Numbered from the stretch's first letter, positions 1 to 12,900 are shown. The stretch is DNA of 64,000 nt from Dipylidium caninum (GCA_017562135.1 QEYB01001053.1:744001-808000); one strand, 5' to 3'. Program-made: numbers and translations. Notes: generated by a model from the letters alone, not told the origin.

Positions 1-301
1 CTGAATCATTCATTACTTGACCCTGTCAATCGCCCCGATGATTCATCGCTCGAGTGCGTTGTCCTCCCTTCCCTCTTTGAGTACTTTTTTTATTTTTGTA
101 ATTTGTCTAAGAACGTCAACGCTGGAATTACTTTTGTCTGAGTGTGAAGGAGCCACGTGGCAACTTTAGACGATTTAGTTAGGTCTGCGACTACTTGACC
201 TCCTGTCAGTTCTGACTGGGTGTTGAAGCAGACAATTAACCTGCACTTAAGGGGGCTAAGGGGTGGTCGCGACGCCTTAGAAGTGCCTTGGGTCGTGGTC
301 A

Positions 302-643
302 TAAGGTACTGGGGTCAACGGCTGCGGGATGCTACTGATATGATCGATATGAGTAGTAATGCGGCGCATCTCGCTTTCAACTTATGTGGGTACGTTTTGG
401 CATCGCTTTTGGCTTGATGAGTAAGTCTGAATCGTGAATGTGTAAATGAGCGCTTTTTCATACCAAGTGCTCAGCCACCAGGTATTGGCGCTGGGGCCGC
501 GAGATACTACTGATATGGTTGGTATGAGTAGCAACGAAACACATGTGACTCGCATTTTGTGTTTCCACCTTTTAGCAGCGTCTTTGACTTGAGGAGTAAG
601 TGTGACGTTGTGGATGTGTAGATAGACACCTTTTTATCCCAAA
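302..643. repeat. Diverged two-copy tandem repeat, unit about 175 bp
   Basis: Copy 1 (about 302-465) and copy 2 (about 478-641) share the same order of blocks: GGTA-TGG near the start, CTACTGATATG, ATATGAGTAG or GTATGAGTAG, GAGTAAGT, GTGAATGTG or GTGGATGTG, and a CTTTTT-AT-CC end. The copies are clearly diverged, so the duplication is old. No protein frame is preserved across both. Confidence 0.7.
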
Positions 644-1407
644 AAGTGTATGATTGATGGTCTAGGGGACTTGCTTTTCCCTCTCCATTGAGGGTTTGAT
701 TTTCCGAAAAAGAAAAGACATTTTGTTTGTGTAGTGGGCCTTAGTGTGGAGAACTGTGGTACCGTCAAGAAAGGTGTTGTTGGCGAATTGTCAGTATGAT
801 GCGGTATTTGCAATTGTCACCGTCCTACTCCAGCCCTCGCGATGCCAGGGCCATCGAACTGTGATTATTTCGGTGGACACGTACTTCTCTGTCAACACAC
901 TGAAGCAATGTCGAGATGGCATACCTGGCAAGAAACCACTTCATCATATCACTCCTGTAACCGTAAAACATTGCAGCGGTGAAACTGCACCATTTAGGAT
1001 GGAGTCATGCCTACGCAACCTGATTTGAATCAATTGACCGCTCAGTGTTTATGCAGCGATCAGCATAGCTCCTGAGCCATCGAGAGAGGAAAAGAAAGAA
1101 GGAGCGACAGAGAGAGAGAGAGAGCACCTCATCTCGAGGCAGTGGATCAAGGTGTTTCTCAGCACCATTTCTCCCCAATTACTCTGCATGGGGATCGTAT
1201 TTGTAAGCGGTGCGCCTCCCTCTCCTGCCCTCTTTCCTCCCATTACCCCTCGCGGCCGCTAATAAGCTCCACTTGTCTACAATCCGTGGTCTTCTTCTAC
1301 CCACGTCGGGGTAGAATACGTAAATACGCTTCGGAGGGGACCCCTAGTGGAAGGAAAAAGCAAAACTGCGTGTAATTAGTTGTTGTAGCACATGATTTGG
1401 TCTCTGT

Positions 1408-1428
1408 GCACTCACTCGTAGTGAGTGC
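1408..1428. repeat. Perfect short inverted repeat (hairpin)
   Basis: GCACTCACT is followed by a three-base loop CGT and then AGTGAGTGC, a perfect 9 bp stem. It lies in non-coding sequence about 780 bp upstream of the kinase start. Its function is unknown. Confidence 0.7.
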
Positions 1429-2067
1429 GACTGCAGTTGTTGGGCTTTTCGAAGTACATCGTGTTTCGTTAATCCAAAATCACTTAGGAATGTGTGTGTA
1501 AGTGTGAATGATACGCATTCTGTTATATCTGGTGTCAGTCTCGCCTATATTAAGCACACGAAAACACAGTTTTGGCCATCTCGAGGTCTTGTGGCGTCAA
1601 CGTCTGCGCTCATTTGAAGAGAGCAAAGTGCGGTTGGAGAGGAACTCGTGGTCTGAGGAGAGGCTTAGGCGATTTTAAGCCTTCGGCCAGTGATATGTGG
1701 AATATTTCATTCGCATTCGCCACTTTAGTCATTATGTACACTTGGCATCTGGCGGCGCAGTCTCTTTCGTGCATCCTCGTTACCATTTTTCAGCAGTTGG
1801 GACTGGTACCGTGGCATTTCCACTGAGCACATCAGCAAATCCCACTTGCGCTGCACCAAACGATTATGTATCATGAGAGAAGGGCTTTTGTCAAGGTGAT
1901 TTCACCTACCCACTGGCACATGCCTCCAAACGGTCCCGTCGCCACATCTGAATTCACTGATAGACGCAAAAGCTGAGGTGATTAAGGTTATTCCGGTGCC
2001 CTGGCTCTCACCAAACCAGAAATACGTGCCGATACATGTAACAGTATCGGCGAAAGCGCGGTGGGTG

Positions 2068-2074
2068 TATAAAA
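2068..2074 (+). promoter_or_regulatory. TATA box candidate for the IPMK-like gene
   Basis: TATAAAA sits in GTGGGTGTATAAAAAGCAC, about 115 bp before the chosen start codon. A pyrimidine stretch ending in CTGACAG lies just before the ATG and could be a cis- or trans-splice acceptor for the 5' end. Confidence 0.45.
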
Positions 2075-2183
2075 AGCACTGGCCTGAATCTGCGCTCTCG
2101 CATTTGCAGCAACACTCAGGGACAGGAATCTCCACTCTGGTGAAGCTCTTTCCGCGCGCCCTTCTCCTCTGACAGAAAGCCCA

Positions 2184-4455
2184 ATGTCCGTAAAGTCCTT
2201 CTTCGACTCGGAACAACTCTCCAACCTGCCTATCGGCCTACAAACCTACAAATATCAGGTTGGTGGTCATGGATCATTGGCAAAATCGGCCGAGTACAGG
2301 AGTACGTTGTTGCTTTGGCCCCCTCAATTTCTCTTCTCAGAATACACTTTTATCTACTTCATTCATTTTTGTCTAGTGCTTCGACATCCCAGGGAACCCA
2401 TCGTCTATAAGAAGCTGCCGAAGGACAGGAGAGGAGTGCACGAGTCTAACTTCTACCTCAAAGTCTTCGCGGACAATGCGCCTCCTGAAGTGGCCAAACT
2501 GCGGCCGGTTGTTCCTCTCTTTTACGGCCTCTTTCAGCGGCCAAACACTGAAGGTGCGAAGTTCCTTACTTTAGACTGGCAAAGAAATCTCGAGTAATCA
2601 TTTCAGTAGGTGGTTTCATCGTGTACACTTTGGTTTTACCTCATGTCCGCTTAGATGTTTATCTCGGACTGGAGGATGTCCTCTCCGATTTGGTAAATCC
2701 CAGTGTCTGTGACCTGAAGATGGGACGTATCGCCTGTCCGCCCGATGCGAGTGAGGAGAAGATCAGAGCCGAAAATGCCAGTACGCGCATCGTGACACGG
2801 TGGGATTCCTCCTCACTGGCATGAAGGTTGGCCGCCCCTACTACTCCCCTTTAAGTAGCACGGAGCACCCTGGTTGGCGAAGTATTTGAGTTCCCACATT
2901 TATATCATCACTTTTTTGACTTTAAGATCTACGAACGAGAGTCGGGTCGTTATTTGACCGTGCCTCGTTACTACGGTCGAGGTTTGGACCTCGAATCTGT
3001 CTACTTCCACGGTAAGAGGAGGCGTTGTACTCCTGCAATTACTGTTCTTCCCACAATCCCACTAGGAAACGCGTACTTACGTGTTACTTTTGAAAGTACT
3101 CGCATAATTTGGAATTATTTGATAGAGAGACAGTGTCTGCCACCTATCTGTTGCACTAACAGCATGCTTGCATGTCGAGGGATTCACACACGACACGAGT
3201 TGAACTTTGATGAAATACTTTAGCACATTCTCAGTCACCATTAGAGAGGGCATTAGATCACCACAATACCAAAGATATTCCAATGTCATTTTCTCCCCTC
3301 GTAAATTTTCTGCATTAAATGACGAAAACGATATACTTGTGTAAACACTTTGAGGTCAGAAACCTCGTTTTACAATGATTCACGCTATGGCCAACTGAAA
3401 ACCTGCTTGGGAAGTCGTGTAACCTGCTTGGTTAAATCCTGTTTTTGGTAAAACAATAACCCAGGGACCTTAGAGTTGCATTACCGGCCGGACGTCTGCA
3501 TTTATTTCAGAGAGTACGGAGCCTTACCCTCCTTGTGTGAATTACAATCCTTGTGTCAGGCAGTGAAGTGGTAGGAGACTTTTGAGTAAATGGTTGCTCT
3601 GAAGATGAAATGTGCTTTCGCTTAACGTCACATTCATGAAATTTATGGCTTCCGAAAAAGTGTTAATTACATGACTACAAGTTTAAAGCACATTATTACA
3701 ATCGCATACGGATATCATATCCCTTAGTGTGCATTTTGTCCTTATCATTTCACGTATTGAAATATTCTCGGGAAAGAGGAAATTCCTAGTATTCTCAGAT
3801 CATGAAGTAAGTGTGCACTGAGTTGTGCTGTGTTTTGGAAGCAAAGTTTATGGTATAGCGCGCCTTTACGCTTACAACTGCCTAGCTAGATGTTTTGGAC
3901 CTTTAATACGGAGAACCATGAGTGCATCAATTGCACCATAAAGTTTAGTCTGGTCCATAAGCGGTAAACGTTGGTTGAGAAGAAACGAATTAAGCCTAGG
4001 ACTTCTTTGCCACAAATTTGTAATCATAGAAGTCGGAGTGAGCTATTATAAATATAGATGCCACATAGCTAACAACATTTAATTAAATCTTATGAAAGGA
4101 TGATTGTTGTAAATCCTTGTTTCTCTTTTGCATCGAAGGGCTGCTACCATTTCTACAAGGCGACCTCCAGTTGGCTCAGGCTTTCCTTCCATGCGTCGAG
4201 ACTGTGCGATCGGTGTTTGTAGACGAACCACAGCCACCTCTAGGAATCTATTGCTCATCGCTCCTGCTCGCTTATGATCAAAATCGGGCAACAGTGGTTG
4301 CCAGGCTAGTTGATTTTGCTCACTGGCGGCCGACTTCCGAGGTCACCGATCCGTCGGGGATCGTCCATGGTCTTACCACGTTGGTCGATTTCTTGCGTCG
4401 TCCCGAAGTGCCTTCTGACTTTGTTTATTCTGCACCTTTCAGCGTGGCGGAATGA
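2184..4455 (+). CDS. IPMK: Inositol polyphosphate multikinase-like kinase (IPMK/IPK family)
   Basis: ATP-dependent kinase that phosphorylates inositol tris- and tetrakisphosphates in the nucleus and cytosol, feeding the InsP5/InsP6 pathway. Five exons join in phase: 2184-2301, 2377-2553, 2607-2826, 2927-3011 and 4139-4455, giving about 305 residues, a typical length for an invertebrate IPMK. Visible motifs: an N-terminal QVGGH (IPMK-type QVAGH), the lysine of VYKKLP, the family signature PSVCDLKMG (about residues 130-138, PxxxDxKxG), the SSLL motif (about 240) and VDFAH (IDFA motif, about 258). GFLLTGMKV is IPMK-like; the DASEEK stretch is also seen in IP6 kinases, so IP6K is the main alternative. 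Oddity: the frame changes by one base between 2781 and 2800, between RAENAS and GFLLTGMKV. The 2826 donor (AAG/GTTGGC) is weak and inferred from phase. Confidence 0.82.
3012..4138 (+). other. Last intron of the IPMK-like gene
   Basis: It begins GTAAGA after the exon ending at 3011 and ends in AAG at 4138. The phases of the flanking exons match exactly. The sequence is AT-rich and I see no exon-like or repeat structure inside. Confidence 0.6.
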
Positions 4456-4663
4456 AACTCCATGCAATTGATTTGTCTCTCGTTTGATGGGCAGTAATGG
4501 TGTGTGAGGTAGGGCAGACTGTAGAACTGCTTTGGAGGGGTGGTCTTCCGGAATCGGGGGGTGAGAAAGCTGCTTTTGACGCTTTCTGATACTTATCACA
4601 GCAACATTGAAATTATTAAACCTCAGAATTTCCGCAAAGCTATTTTTTAATATTGCAATTATA

Positions 4664-4669
4664 AATAAA
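4664..4669 (+). terminator. Polyadenylation signal of the IPMK-like gene
   Basis: AATAAA lies about 210 bp after the kinase stop codon and 150 bp before the TATA box of the next gene on the same strand. This is a tight head-to-tail arrangement. Confidence 0.6.
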
Positions 4670-4818
4670 CGATCCAAATGAGGCGCCGGAAAGCCTTCTT
4701 ATCTATAATTATGAAAATCACGATTTTGTTATACTAATTCATTTGCATATGGTAATGATTTCTTAATTGGTCACATTAATCGCCTCGCATTATAATAGGA
4801 CAGTGTGGAGCGAGACCG

Positions 4819-4826
4819 TATATAAA
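4819..4826 (+). promoter_or_regulatory. TATA box of the SLC10-like gene
   Basis: TATATAAA followed by GG lies about 56 bp upstream of the ATG at 4882. That spacing suits a short 5' leader. Confidence 0.6.
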
Positions 4827-4881
4827 GGCCAATTAGTCGTGCGTGATGTAGCCCATCTCTTCGTCGGGGCTTGCATGTGGG

Positions 4882-7862
4882 ATGTTGTTTTTTTTCGCCT
4901 TATTGGGAGTTGCTTTTAGCCAAGAGACCATTGGCGGCCTACCGTTAGATACTAAGTACTTAGAAACCAGAAATATTCTGGATAAGCGCATTACTGCAAA
5001 TGCGACCGCTTATATATCCGCTTACACTGATCCCGCCAATTTATTTGCTGTTTCAGTCCTCTGTGATCCTAAGGACCTCCAACTGTTTGAAGAAACTGGA
5101 GATTATGCATTAAAATGCATCTTCTCATATACATCAGGTCAAGAACTTTCCCTTCAATTTACATCTGACTATCCAGTTTCGGTTGACCTGGCAATTCCTT
5201 TCACTCACAATCTTTCTGTTTCTAATGGAACTAGTGAAAACCTATCAATTCCGTTGATGATATCGCAGCTTGGTGACGCGTACGTAATTGCCCGAGTATC
5301 GGACGCCGCCGAACCTTATGTAACTGTCGGTATCCGAATAGTGGTTCTTCGAAAAAGCGGGTCCTTGATATAATCTTCCGAGCTGGTCTTATAATCCTTC
5401 TTGTCTTAGCCACCTTCTTTATGGGCTGTGAGGTCGAAATTGGCATCATAAAATCTTACCTGAAAAAGCCGGTCGGACCGATTTTGGGGTTTTTCTGCCA
5501 ATTTGTAATTATGCCAGCTGTGAGTTAGTTGTTCTACTTTTCTGTCAATTCATTGAGTTCAGTTTTGCCCACGTAGTTGTATTTTACAAAACCGTACGCC
5601 TGGAACTTTCTCATTCTTGAAATTCCTCTCGTCGGAGTTATGTCCTAAAATCTTTAATCCTTCAATATCCATAACCTGTCGTGGACTGATTTACAAGGGT
5701 TAAATAAGGATAAAGATTATCAACAAGACCATATATCCACTCGTCTCCACTTCCATTCGTTTGCCAGGTGGCCATAATGTTGGCCAAGCTAACGCCGCTC
5801 AATCCTGCCTTTGCGTTTGGTCTTTTCATCAGCGGTTGCTGTCCCGGCGGTGGCGCTTCAAATGTCTGGACACGTCTCCTCGGTGGGGATCTCAATCTCA
5901 GCCTCGTTATGACTCTTTTGAGTTCTCTGTCTGCTCTCGGTGAGTTAGAATGCCTACTTTTTGGCAAGTTCCGTTTCTTTACTGACCTCCGAATCAAGGT
6001 GCAACAGATGGTTTTGTGTATTGCCTACGGGTAACTTTTCAGAACTTGATTTCGCATTACAGTGGCACAGAACATATTTTCATCTCAAGTTTTATCTAAC
6101 GCTAACCTATTGTGCTGTTTCTACTATTATCGTCCCCAGCCTAACTGGACTTAGGCAAGTTTACCGTCATATATGATGCCTTGTTGATAATCTGGGAGTT
6201 TCAGCTGTTATTCCGAAAGTAATGCTTCCGCTAGTGACTTCGTAGCCACATCTTTTTTGCTTGTTCATTCCACATCAATCCGTTCTCGACAGTCTTCAAC
6301 GGGCCATCCGCTATCAGCCAACCGCCGCCTCGAATGTAAATAGGTGAAAGAGCATTGAAATAAGACTGGTGAGTGAAATGGTGGTTTTCATCGGAGTCAG
6401 ACGGAAAAATGAGATGATTGTCTGACTTCTGTTATTGTCAAAATTTTGCTGCATTTGGGAACGAATTCGAGCAAAACGACGCAAGGTTTTCATTTTTTCG
6501 TTTCAAGGCGCACGGTTGATCTACTGGTTGTCTGGGATAAGTGCCAGTTGAGGGCTTGGACCACATAAGGGTTTGGTGTTCGAAGCTTGCGGACAACTTT
6601 TCTATTAATCAGTTAAGGACTCCTTTTACTGCAAATTTACACGATTTATTTTGGAGAGGTAACGTGACATCATCTATTTCGTATCTATCTGCTTTTTCTC
6701 TTCCAATTCTTCTTGTACTTAACTTAACTTCTTTTTAACCAAACCCACAATTTTAGTGATCGTACATGTTTTATGAAGTATAACGGTATATCGATAGTGG
6801 CGTTTTGGAGCACATCAAAGTTGTCTTCTTTTTCTAAAGAGAAACTAACAACAGTCATGTAGTAGTTTACTATTTCAATGTACCTACTTCTCTTGCTCCA
6901 CCTTATTCGCAAAAGTGGTCTGTGTTTTCCCGGCAGTTGCGAATCTCTGGCCTTTCTCTCGAACGACTCTGGAGGTCTTTTTGTATGAAATTAAATTAAC
7001 AATAGTTCAGTTTTCATCTTCTTTTTACAATACAATTTTTCCTATACTGTTATTTCTCAGATGTCACCTTTTTTTCTAGAGTACAAGTTCTTAAATCCTC
7101 CAGAGAAAAAATGGTGTTTCAGAGTATAATAATAATAATAGTAAGGCCAACGCAACCCATATTTTAATTAATTTTCCGCATTTATTGTATTCAGTCATCC
7201 TTCCCTTGTACATCTTCGCATTCTACCGTTTCTTCAACGCTATCGACACCAGCGCTGTGCCCTACGGTCCCATAGTAGTAAATCTTCTCTATCTCTTCAT
7301 CCCTGTGACCGCCGGCCTCCTAGTAAGCCGCTTCCGTCCCACGTGGGCCCAAAAACTTCGTAGGGGAGTGCAGCCGACTTCATGTATTTTTCTTGTCTAC
7401 GTTGTCGCTTTTGGCACCTTTGTTAACTTCTCTGTATTTCGGCTCTTAGGACGTTATCCCCTAATTATTGCCGTTTGTGCTGCTCTCCCCCTCACCGGCT
7501 ATTTGTTTGGCTTCCTTATGGCCCTCCTTTGTCGCCGTCCTTGGCCCGTTGTTGTGGCGATTTCTATAGAGACCGGGGTGCAAAACCTTGGAGTAGGTAT
7601 TCTTATTCTCCTCTCGGCTATTCCCCAACCTCAAGGAGACTTGGGTTCCCTTATGCCCATAACCATCGCTCTTGCAACTCCTCCATTCCTCTTGATCGCC
7701 CTCATTGTGCGGATCATCGTGCGTCGCGTGAATCGAGGCAAAAATGGGAGTTGGGAAGAGGAGGAGTGGGGAAGCAAGGGAGCCAGTCCTACCAGCTTCA
7801 ACTCCGGGAAAGAAAGTGGGATAATGGAGGAGGAGGATGGGAACCGTGGTTCGGATAAATAG
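4882..7862 (+). CDS. SLC10-family (sodium/bile acid cotransporter-like) membrane carrier with N-terminal ectodomain
   Basis: Multi-pass carrier of the SLC10 (SBF) family, whose characterised members move bile acids or sulfated steroids with sodium; the substrate here cannot be read from sequence. Exons 4882-5519, 5768-5939 and 7195-7862 join in phase, giving about 490 residues. It opens with a signal peptide (MLFFFALLGVAFS), then about 150 residues of ectodomain with several N-glycosylation sequons (NAT, NLS, NGT, NLS), as in the P3/SLC10A3-like branch. Hydrophobic helices follow, with the hallmarks GCCPGGGASN (about 237-246) and IETGVQN (about 395-401); the Glu and Gln of the latter correspond to sodium-site residues of this family. 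The C-terminal tail after about residue 450 is acidic and Gly/Ser-rich. Oddity: a one-base frame break lies near 5350-5364, between VVLRKSG and LDIIFRAG, at the junction of the ectodomain and the first helix. Confidence 0.85.
5940..7194 (+). other. Second intron of the SLC10-like gene
   Basis: It starts GTGAGT and ends TATTCAG. The split codon G/TC rebuilds the Val of ALG-VILPLY, a direct match to the family. Inside I see only AT-rich sequence and a short AAT triplet run near 7128-7141. Confidence 0.65.
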
Positions 7863-9940
7863 GACTTGAATATCCAATTTCCATTCCCTTTATTACTATT
7901 TCCTTATTTATTATTGACCCTGAACTAGTCCATCTTTCGATGCGTCTTCCACTTTTGTCGTGATATTAACTTTTTTTTAAAGCAAAGGATTTACCAAAAT
8001 TATTGACAATTATTATGTTTATGAACTTTTCTTAATGATAGGGCTGTAAATGTTGGTATAATAATAAAGAGAGGGACGGTGAGATTGCGAAAACACTTTT
8101 CGTTTTAACCTCTGATAGGTGCATTCCCAGCGTCGGACAAATATTTCCCATGCCACAATGGTTAAAATTGTCAGTCGTGAGCAAATGAGCTCAGGCTGAC
8201 AAATTCCGCTTAAATAATCTCAGACGGGGTTTTGGAACGTCCCGAAGCCTCCGCACCTTTCTTCACCCAGTATTCCCACGAAACGCGAATGTTACCCACC
8301 ATTTTCTGATTGAGGGTGCCAGGGGAAATTGAGAATCCTTCGATGTATTATCGCCATTAACGGTGTCCACTTGTGAAATGGTCGCGTGTTCACTCGACCA
8401 GTCGTAGTGATCGGAAGACGGACAGAGCCGAGATCGGATGCTCCGCTTGCACCGAAGTGACGAGTCTTGCAGCCAGTAAAGGGTAGGTCGGAGGGCAGTC
8501 GAGACGAATCGCTCCTCGGGTTTGAGGAAGTTGATTGAGCTCAAACAGTAGTAGTACTTACGAGGAGTTGGATATGAGGAATGGATTCTGTTTCGTCAAA
8601 TGCCAAAACGACCGCCACACATGTGCAAGAAGCGGCAGATTAGTCTACCGACGCTAGGTGCCTGCTGATGTGGCGGTTTATTTGTGGTTCCTCGGGTAAA
8701 TTGGCTGTTTATTGGAGAAGCTGCTGCTGTGCCTCCGTGGTACGTTCGGTTATGGGGTTTGTGACAGCCGTATAAACAAGTGATCTGTTTAGCTGCATCC
8801 CAGACATGACTTGATTAATTTGTAATCACGAATTTATCCCGGTGTAGAAATCATCAATTACAATCACCGCCATTGTTTCGACACTGGCGGGTGGTATTTC
8901 CATGACCACGACAGGTTATATGAAATGACTCTTCGTCATCCTTATTGTTCACTCGTTTGTGCGCTTTATCCATTCAGAGTAGGGGATAAATCGGTATTAG
9001 CGGCTACTCGAGGTGACGGAAGAGGAGGACTTATATAGTAGTAGGTAGCGTAGTCAGGATAACCATCGGACAGTTATGAAGGCCTCAGGCAAGCTAGCTA
9101 TTGTTACCACCACCACTACTACTTGGTAATTCCGGTATCGTGACTGTCGGGTTCTGAGATGCATTCTAGTGGCCTTATCGCGTTACAATGAGTTTCAAAG
9201 GCGTCGGGGTGATGCGGGAGAAGTTTGGACACAGTCTCTATTAGGCAAGAAACGAAAGTACTGAGATTTCTACCTCATTCTTCACTTATCGCCAACACCG
9301 TGGACAAACGCAACATGTCCCACCGTTATTGTGGTGAGTGTTGTTCATACCATAACGACATCCTGAAATAGATTGTGGTTCAAGACTTCACACTTTCGAA
9401 GCATGGCCTTGAAAAGGACTTCGAAGAATAGACTGATGGGAGTTGGTGGATGCTAGTAGTTTAAATCTCCAATCACCATGGTAAGCGATTGTAAACGTCG
9501 TGAATGACGTGTAGAGGTCCACTACTGCATGCCATCATAAAGAGACTGACGCTCAGGCATAGGATTATACCACGGAAAATAGTCTGAGGTGTACATTAGC
9601 GGCAGTAAACCAGCTAAGCCCTGCCACCATAATAAGCACGGCAGGTGACCTGTGAACATCGAATATCAGATGCTCACGTTTGATTATTAAAAACCTTTTA
9701 TAATCTCTAAACCTATATTAACAAAAAGTATATTATAAAATTATTTAAACATCAAATCAACATATATAACTGATATAATTTGTCGTATTATATACTCTGT
9801 TACCTGTAGCACACCCATTGCTTGAGTTTGTTTTACTGTACAACTGAATATTTCAAAGCTGGAATATCCCATCCATTCTTTCAGCCTTATTAATCGCTTG
9901 TGACCTTGAAAGCAGTATTTCTAGAGTAAATTTAGAAATT
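7863..9940. other. Intergenic region between the SLC10-like gene and BPTF
   Basis: No protein-like frame is recognised on either strand. It contains the SLC10 polyadenylation signal at 8063-8068 and a strongly AT-rich stretch at about 9680-9800, 150-250 bp upstream of the BPTF start, which may be part of its promoter. Confidence 0.45.
8063..8068 (+). terminator. Polyadenylation signal of the SLC10-like gene
   Basis: AATAAA lies in ATAATAATAAAGAGAG, 200 bp downstream of the TAG stop at 7860-7862. Confidence 0.55.
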
Positions 9941-12900
9941 ATGGGTGATTCGGTTGATCGCCCTGATGGTGCGAATGTGCCCCAGGAGGGTGGTCATGTG
10001 CAGGCACCTAGGAAACGCCCGAAACTAACGTTCATTAGTCCTGCGGAATGGGTCGATTTACAGGCTGCAGGCGGGGTTCCGACAAAGAAAGACGCTGATC
10101 GGAATTTATGTCAGAGACTGTTGGATAGACAGTCTAAGGTCAGGCAAGAAGAGGGTAGGTTGATGCATTTTGGTTTGTAAATTTCTTAATTATTTTCTTT
10201 ACTGAGTCCAAGTCGACACTTTTTTGATCATTTGACCTCCCTGTCATAGTCACACATCGGGTGCTAGAAGTAGGAGATACAAAACCCAGAAGAAGACAAA
10301 GACAGCAAAAATCTCGGAGAGGTCGACCACGGAAGAGACCAATTGACCCTAAACGGCCATGGATTGAAAGCGATGACGAAGACGACGACTATGCTGTTCC
10401 CTTGGACGATGAATCAGACGATGATGCGTTTCTCCAACGTCTGGCAGAAGAGAAAGAAAGAGAAGAAGCCGAAGAAGTTAAAAAAAAGCAAGAGGTGAGT
10501 TTTCGCCATGTTAATCTTCGTAAAGTTGCCTTCTCTTTTGCTGTTACTTTGTAATAGTCGTCAGATGTATATTAACGATTTGTTATCACATCTAGCTTCA
10601 ACGGCAACGGCGTCTAAAGCGCGAGGAGCGTAGATCAAGGGCTACTGGGAGACCTGGACGACCACGCACCCAAATAACATTCGCACATTTGTACGCAAAT
10701 TCCAATGATGATGCTCAGGTAAGTGCCATTTCATAAAACCAAACGTTTTCCAGTCTTCTTCGAAGCCTAGCGAAACAAGTGACGGAGAGCAGTCACCTTC
10801 GAATGACTATGCTGAAGTGGAAGAGGTTCCTGATTTTCCGCCACCTCCAACTGTGGAAGCTGACAACTTTGACGAGTGTGGAAATGATGGTGGGGCGAAT
10901 GTAGAAACTACGGTCGGCTCTGATTTTCCTAGGCTCAATGCTGTGATCTCACGTCGTCGGGCACCAGCATTGGTGCTGCCAGAATCCTCTAAAGATCTCA
11001 CTTGCCCTCCAGAGCACCTTTTTGACGCCATATCCATTTACCAGACCCTTCGAAGATATGGTCGTCTGTTACGTCTCTCCCCATTTCAACTAGAAGATTT
11101 TTTATCTGCCTTGGTATCGAATGAAAATTCCAATCTGCTTGCCGCCGTTCATATAGCCCTTTTAAATGCCCTCATTACTGAAGATGATGTAAATGGGACC
11201 CATCTCTGCCCTCCAGACTGCAAAGACGCTGTTTCTCTTCTTCTGGGTTTCCTTATGGATCGATATACCTGGCCTTACATCCTATCTCTTTACCTTAGCA
11301 GCATAAAGCGCGGTGAATCTGCGGCTTTGGCGGCTCTTGCTCGAGTTGGTAACACCGCAACCGTCGCCGCATCGGGTCCAATCGCTGCAGTCACCTTCAG
11401 TGGTGGAGCTGATGCTGTTGTCACATCCTCTCTCTTCTATTCCGAAGATAGTGTTATCCCTCTAGATCCTTCCTATCCTTTTGTGGGCCTTTCACAACGC
11501 TTATCTGTACTTCGAGGTCTTGTTGGCCTTTTTCTCGCTACCGGCCCTGTTCGTGCGGAATTACTTCGTGAGGGATTTACTGCACATGACGACTTTTGCC
11601 GTGTATGTCGACAGAGTGGTGAGGTACTGTGCTGCGACACATGTCCTGCCGTTTTCCATCTCACCTGCCTCACACCACCTCTTGAAGCTGTACCAAACTG
11701 CTCTTGGCACTGTCCGCTTTGTGTAGCTGAGCAAAAGGTCTACGGGGAGAAGAAGATCCCGAAAACACGTGGGGAGACGCGGATTCCTCCCCTAGGTTAT
11801 GACAGGGCTGGCCGCATCTACTGGTTCATGGAAGGCCGACTTTTTATGTCAGTTGATAGTTATTTTTCTTGTTTGAGATGGGCCTCAGACTTAAAAATTT
11901 TGTCCTGTTTAGAGAGCCAATAGATTTTGCTCAGAGAGAGCCACGCTTGCCAGGTCTATTGGAAGGAGTGCGAGACGAAGAATGGGAGCGACGCGAGGCG
12001 GAACAACCAACTGGTGATGAAGAAGACGAGTTTGAGGTAGATGAGGAAGGCGAGATGGAAGGGGGTGTTGAAAACGTCTGCGATCCCTATGTTGCTTATG
12101 CCAATGAACCCCCCGTCTATTACTACTCATCTTTGGAAGCCATCATGGCTGTTCGCCAGAGACTCTCAACTCGATGGGAGTCTGCGCTTTGTGCCCATCT
12201 TGACCCAGTAATTGTACAGATGGAGGCAATGGAACAGAAAATCAAACAGGCTGCAATTAAGCTCGAGGCGAAGGAATGTTAGTCTTTGTACCTCTAAGTT
12301 ATCATGAATTCGTTGGCGGTTAATATTTTTTCCTTTAAAATTAGCCATGGAATCGGAGAAAGTTGATTACGACGAAGAAAAGGTGGAACCAGAAAAACTT
12401 GAAGTGAATATAAAGAAAGAGGAGGAATCTGGTGAAGTTCTTGGTCCGGCGAAGTGGCCCCCAGTGTTACCCTTGCCTCCGGCCCTGACAGCCGCTCAGT
12501 TGACTGCCCTTTTCTCCAACTCCCAGTCATTGCACCAATTAGGCGATGGTGAGAATGGTAATGCTGAGACAGCGTCCTCTTCCATGGAAAATGCCTTTGT
12601 ACTGGAGCTCTCCGGAGGTGTCCTAGTACATAATCAGGATGGGCTCTTTGAGAACTTCCCCCTACCTCCCGATGTGCATATTCAACGACTTTCGGTAAGT
12701 TCCATTTCCCCTTCTGGTGACAGATTCAAGCCTGATTTTTGAGATCTGCAGGCTTAATGAAATAGAACACGTGGTTTTAGTCTTCTTTCATTCACCGCGA
12801 GGGTCTTATTTTCTATATTTTATCTCGGTAGCTTGTTTCACTTGTTAATTTTAAAATTCGCCCTTTACTAGGTTTTCGAGATTCACTCAATCGGCCTTAC

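Larger units (their letters stand above)
1..2067. other. Upstream flank without a recognised gene
   Basis: I see no conserved protein in any frame here. The open frames are short and show no known motifs. The stretch holds the diverged tandem duplication at 302-643, a short GA run near 1107-1123 and the hairpin at 1408-1428. Confidence 0.5.
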
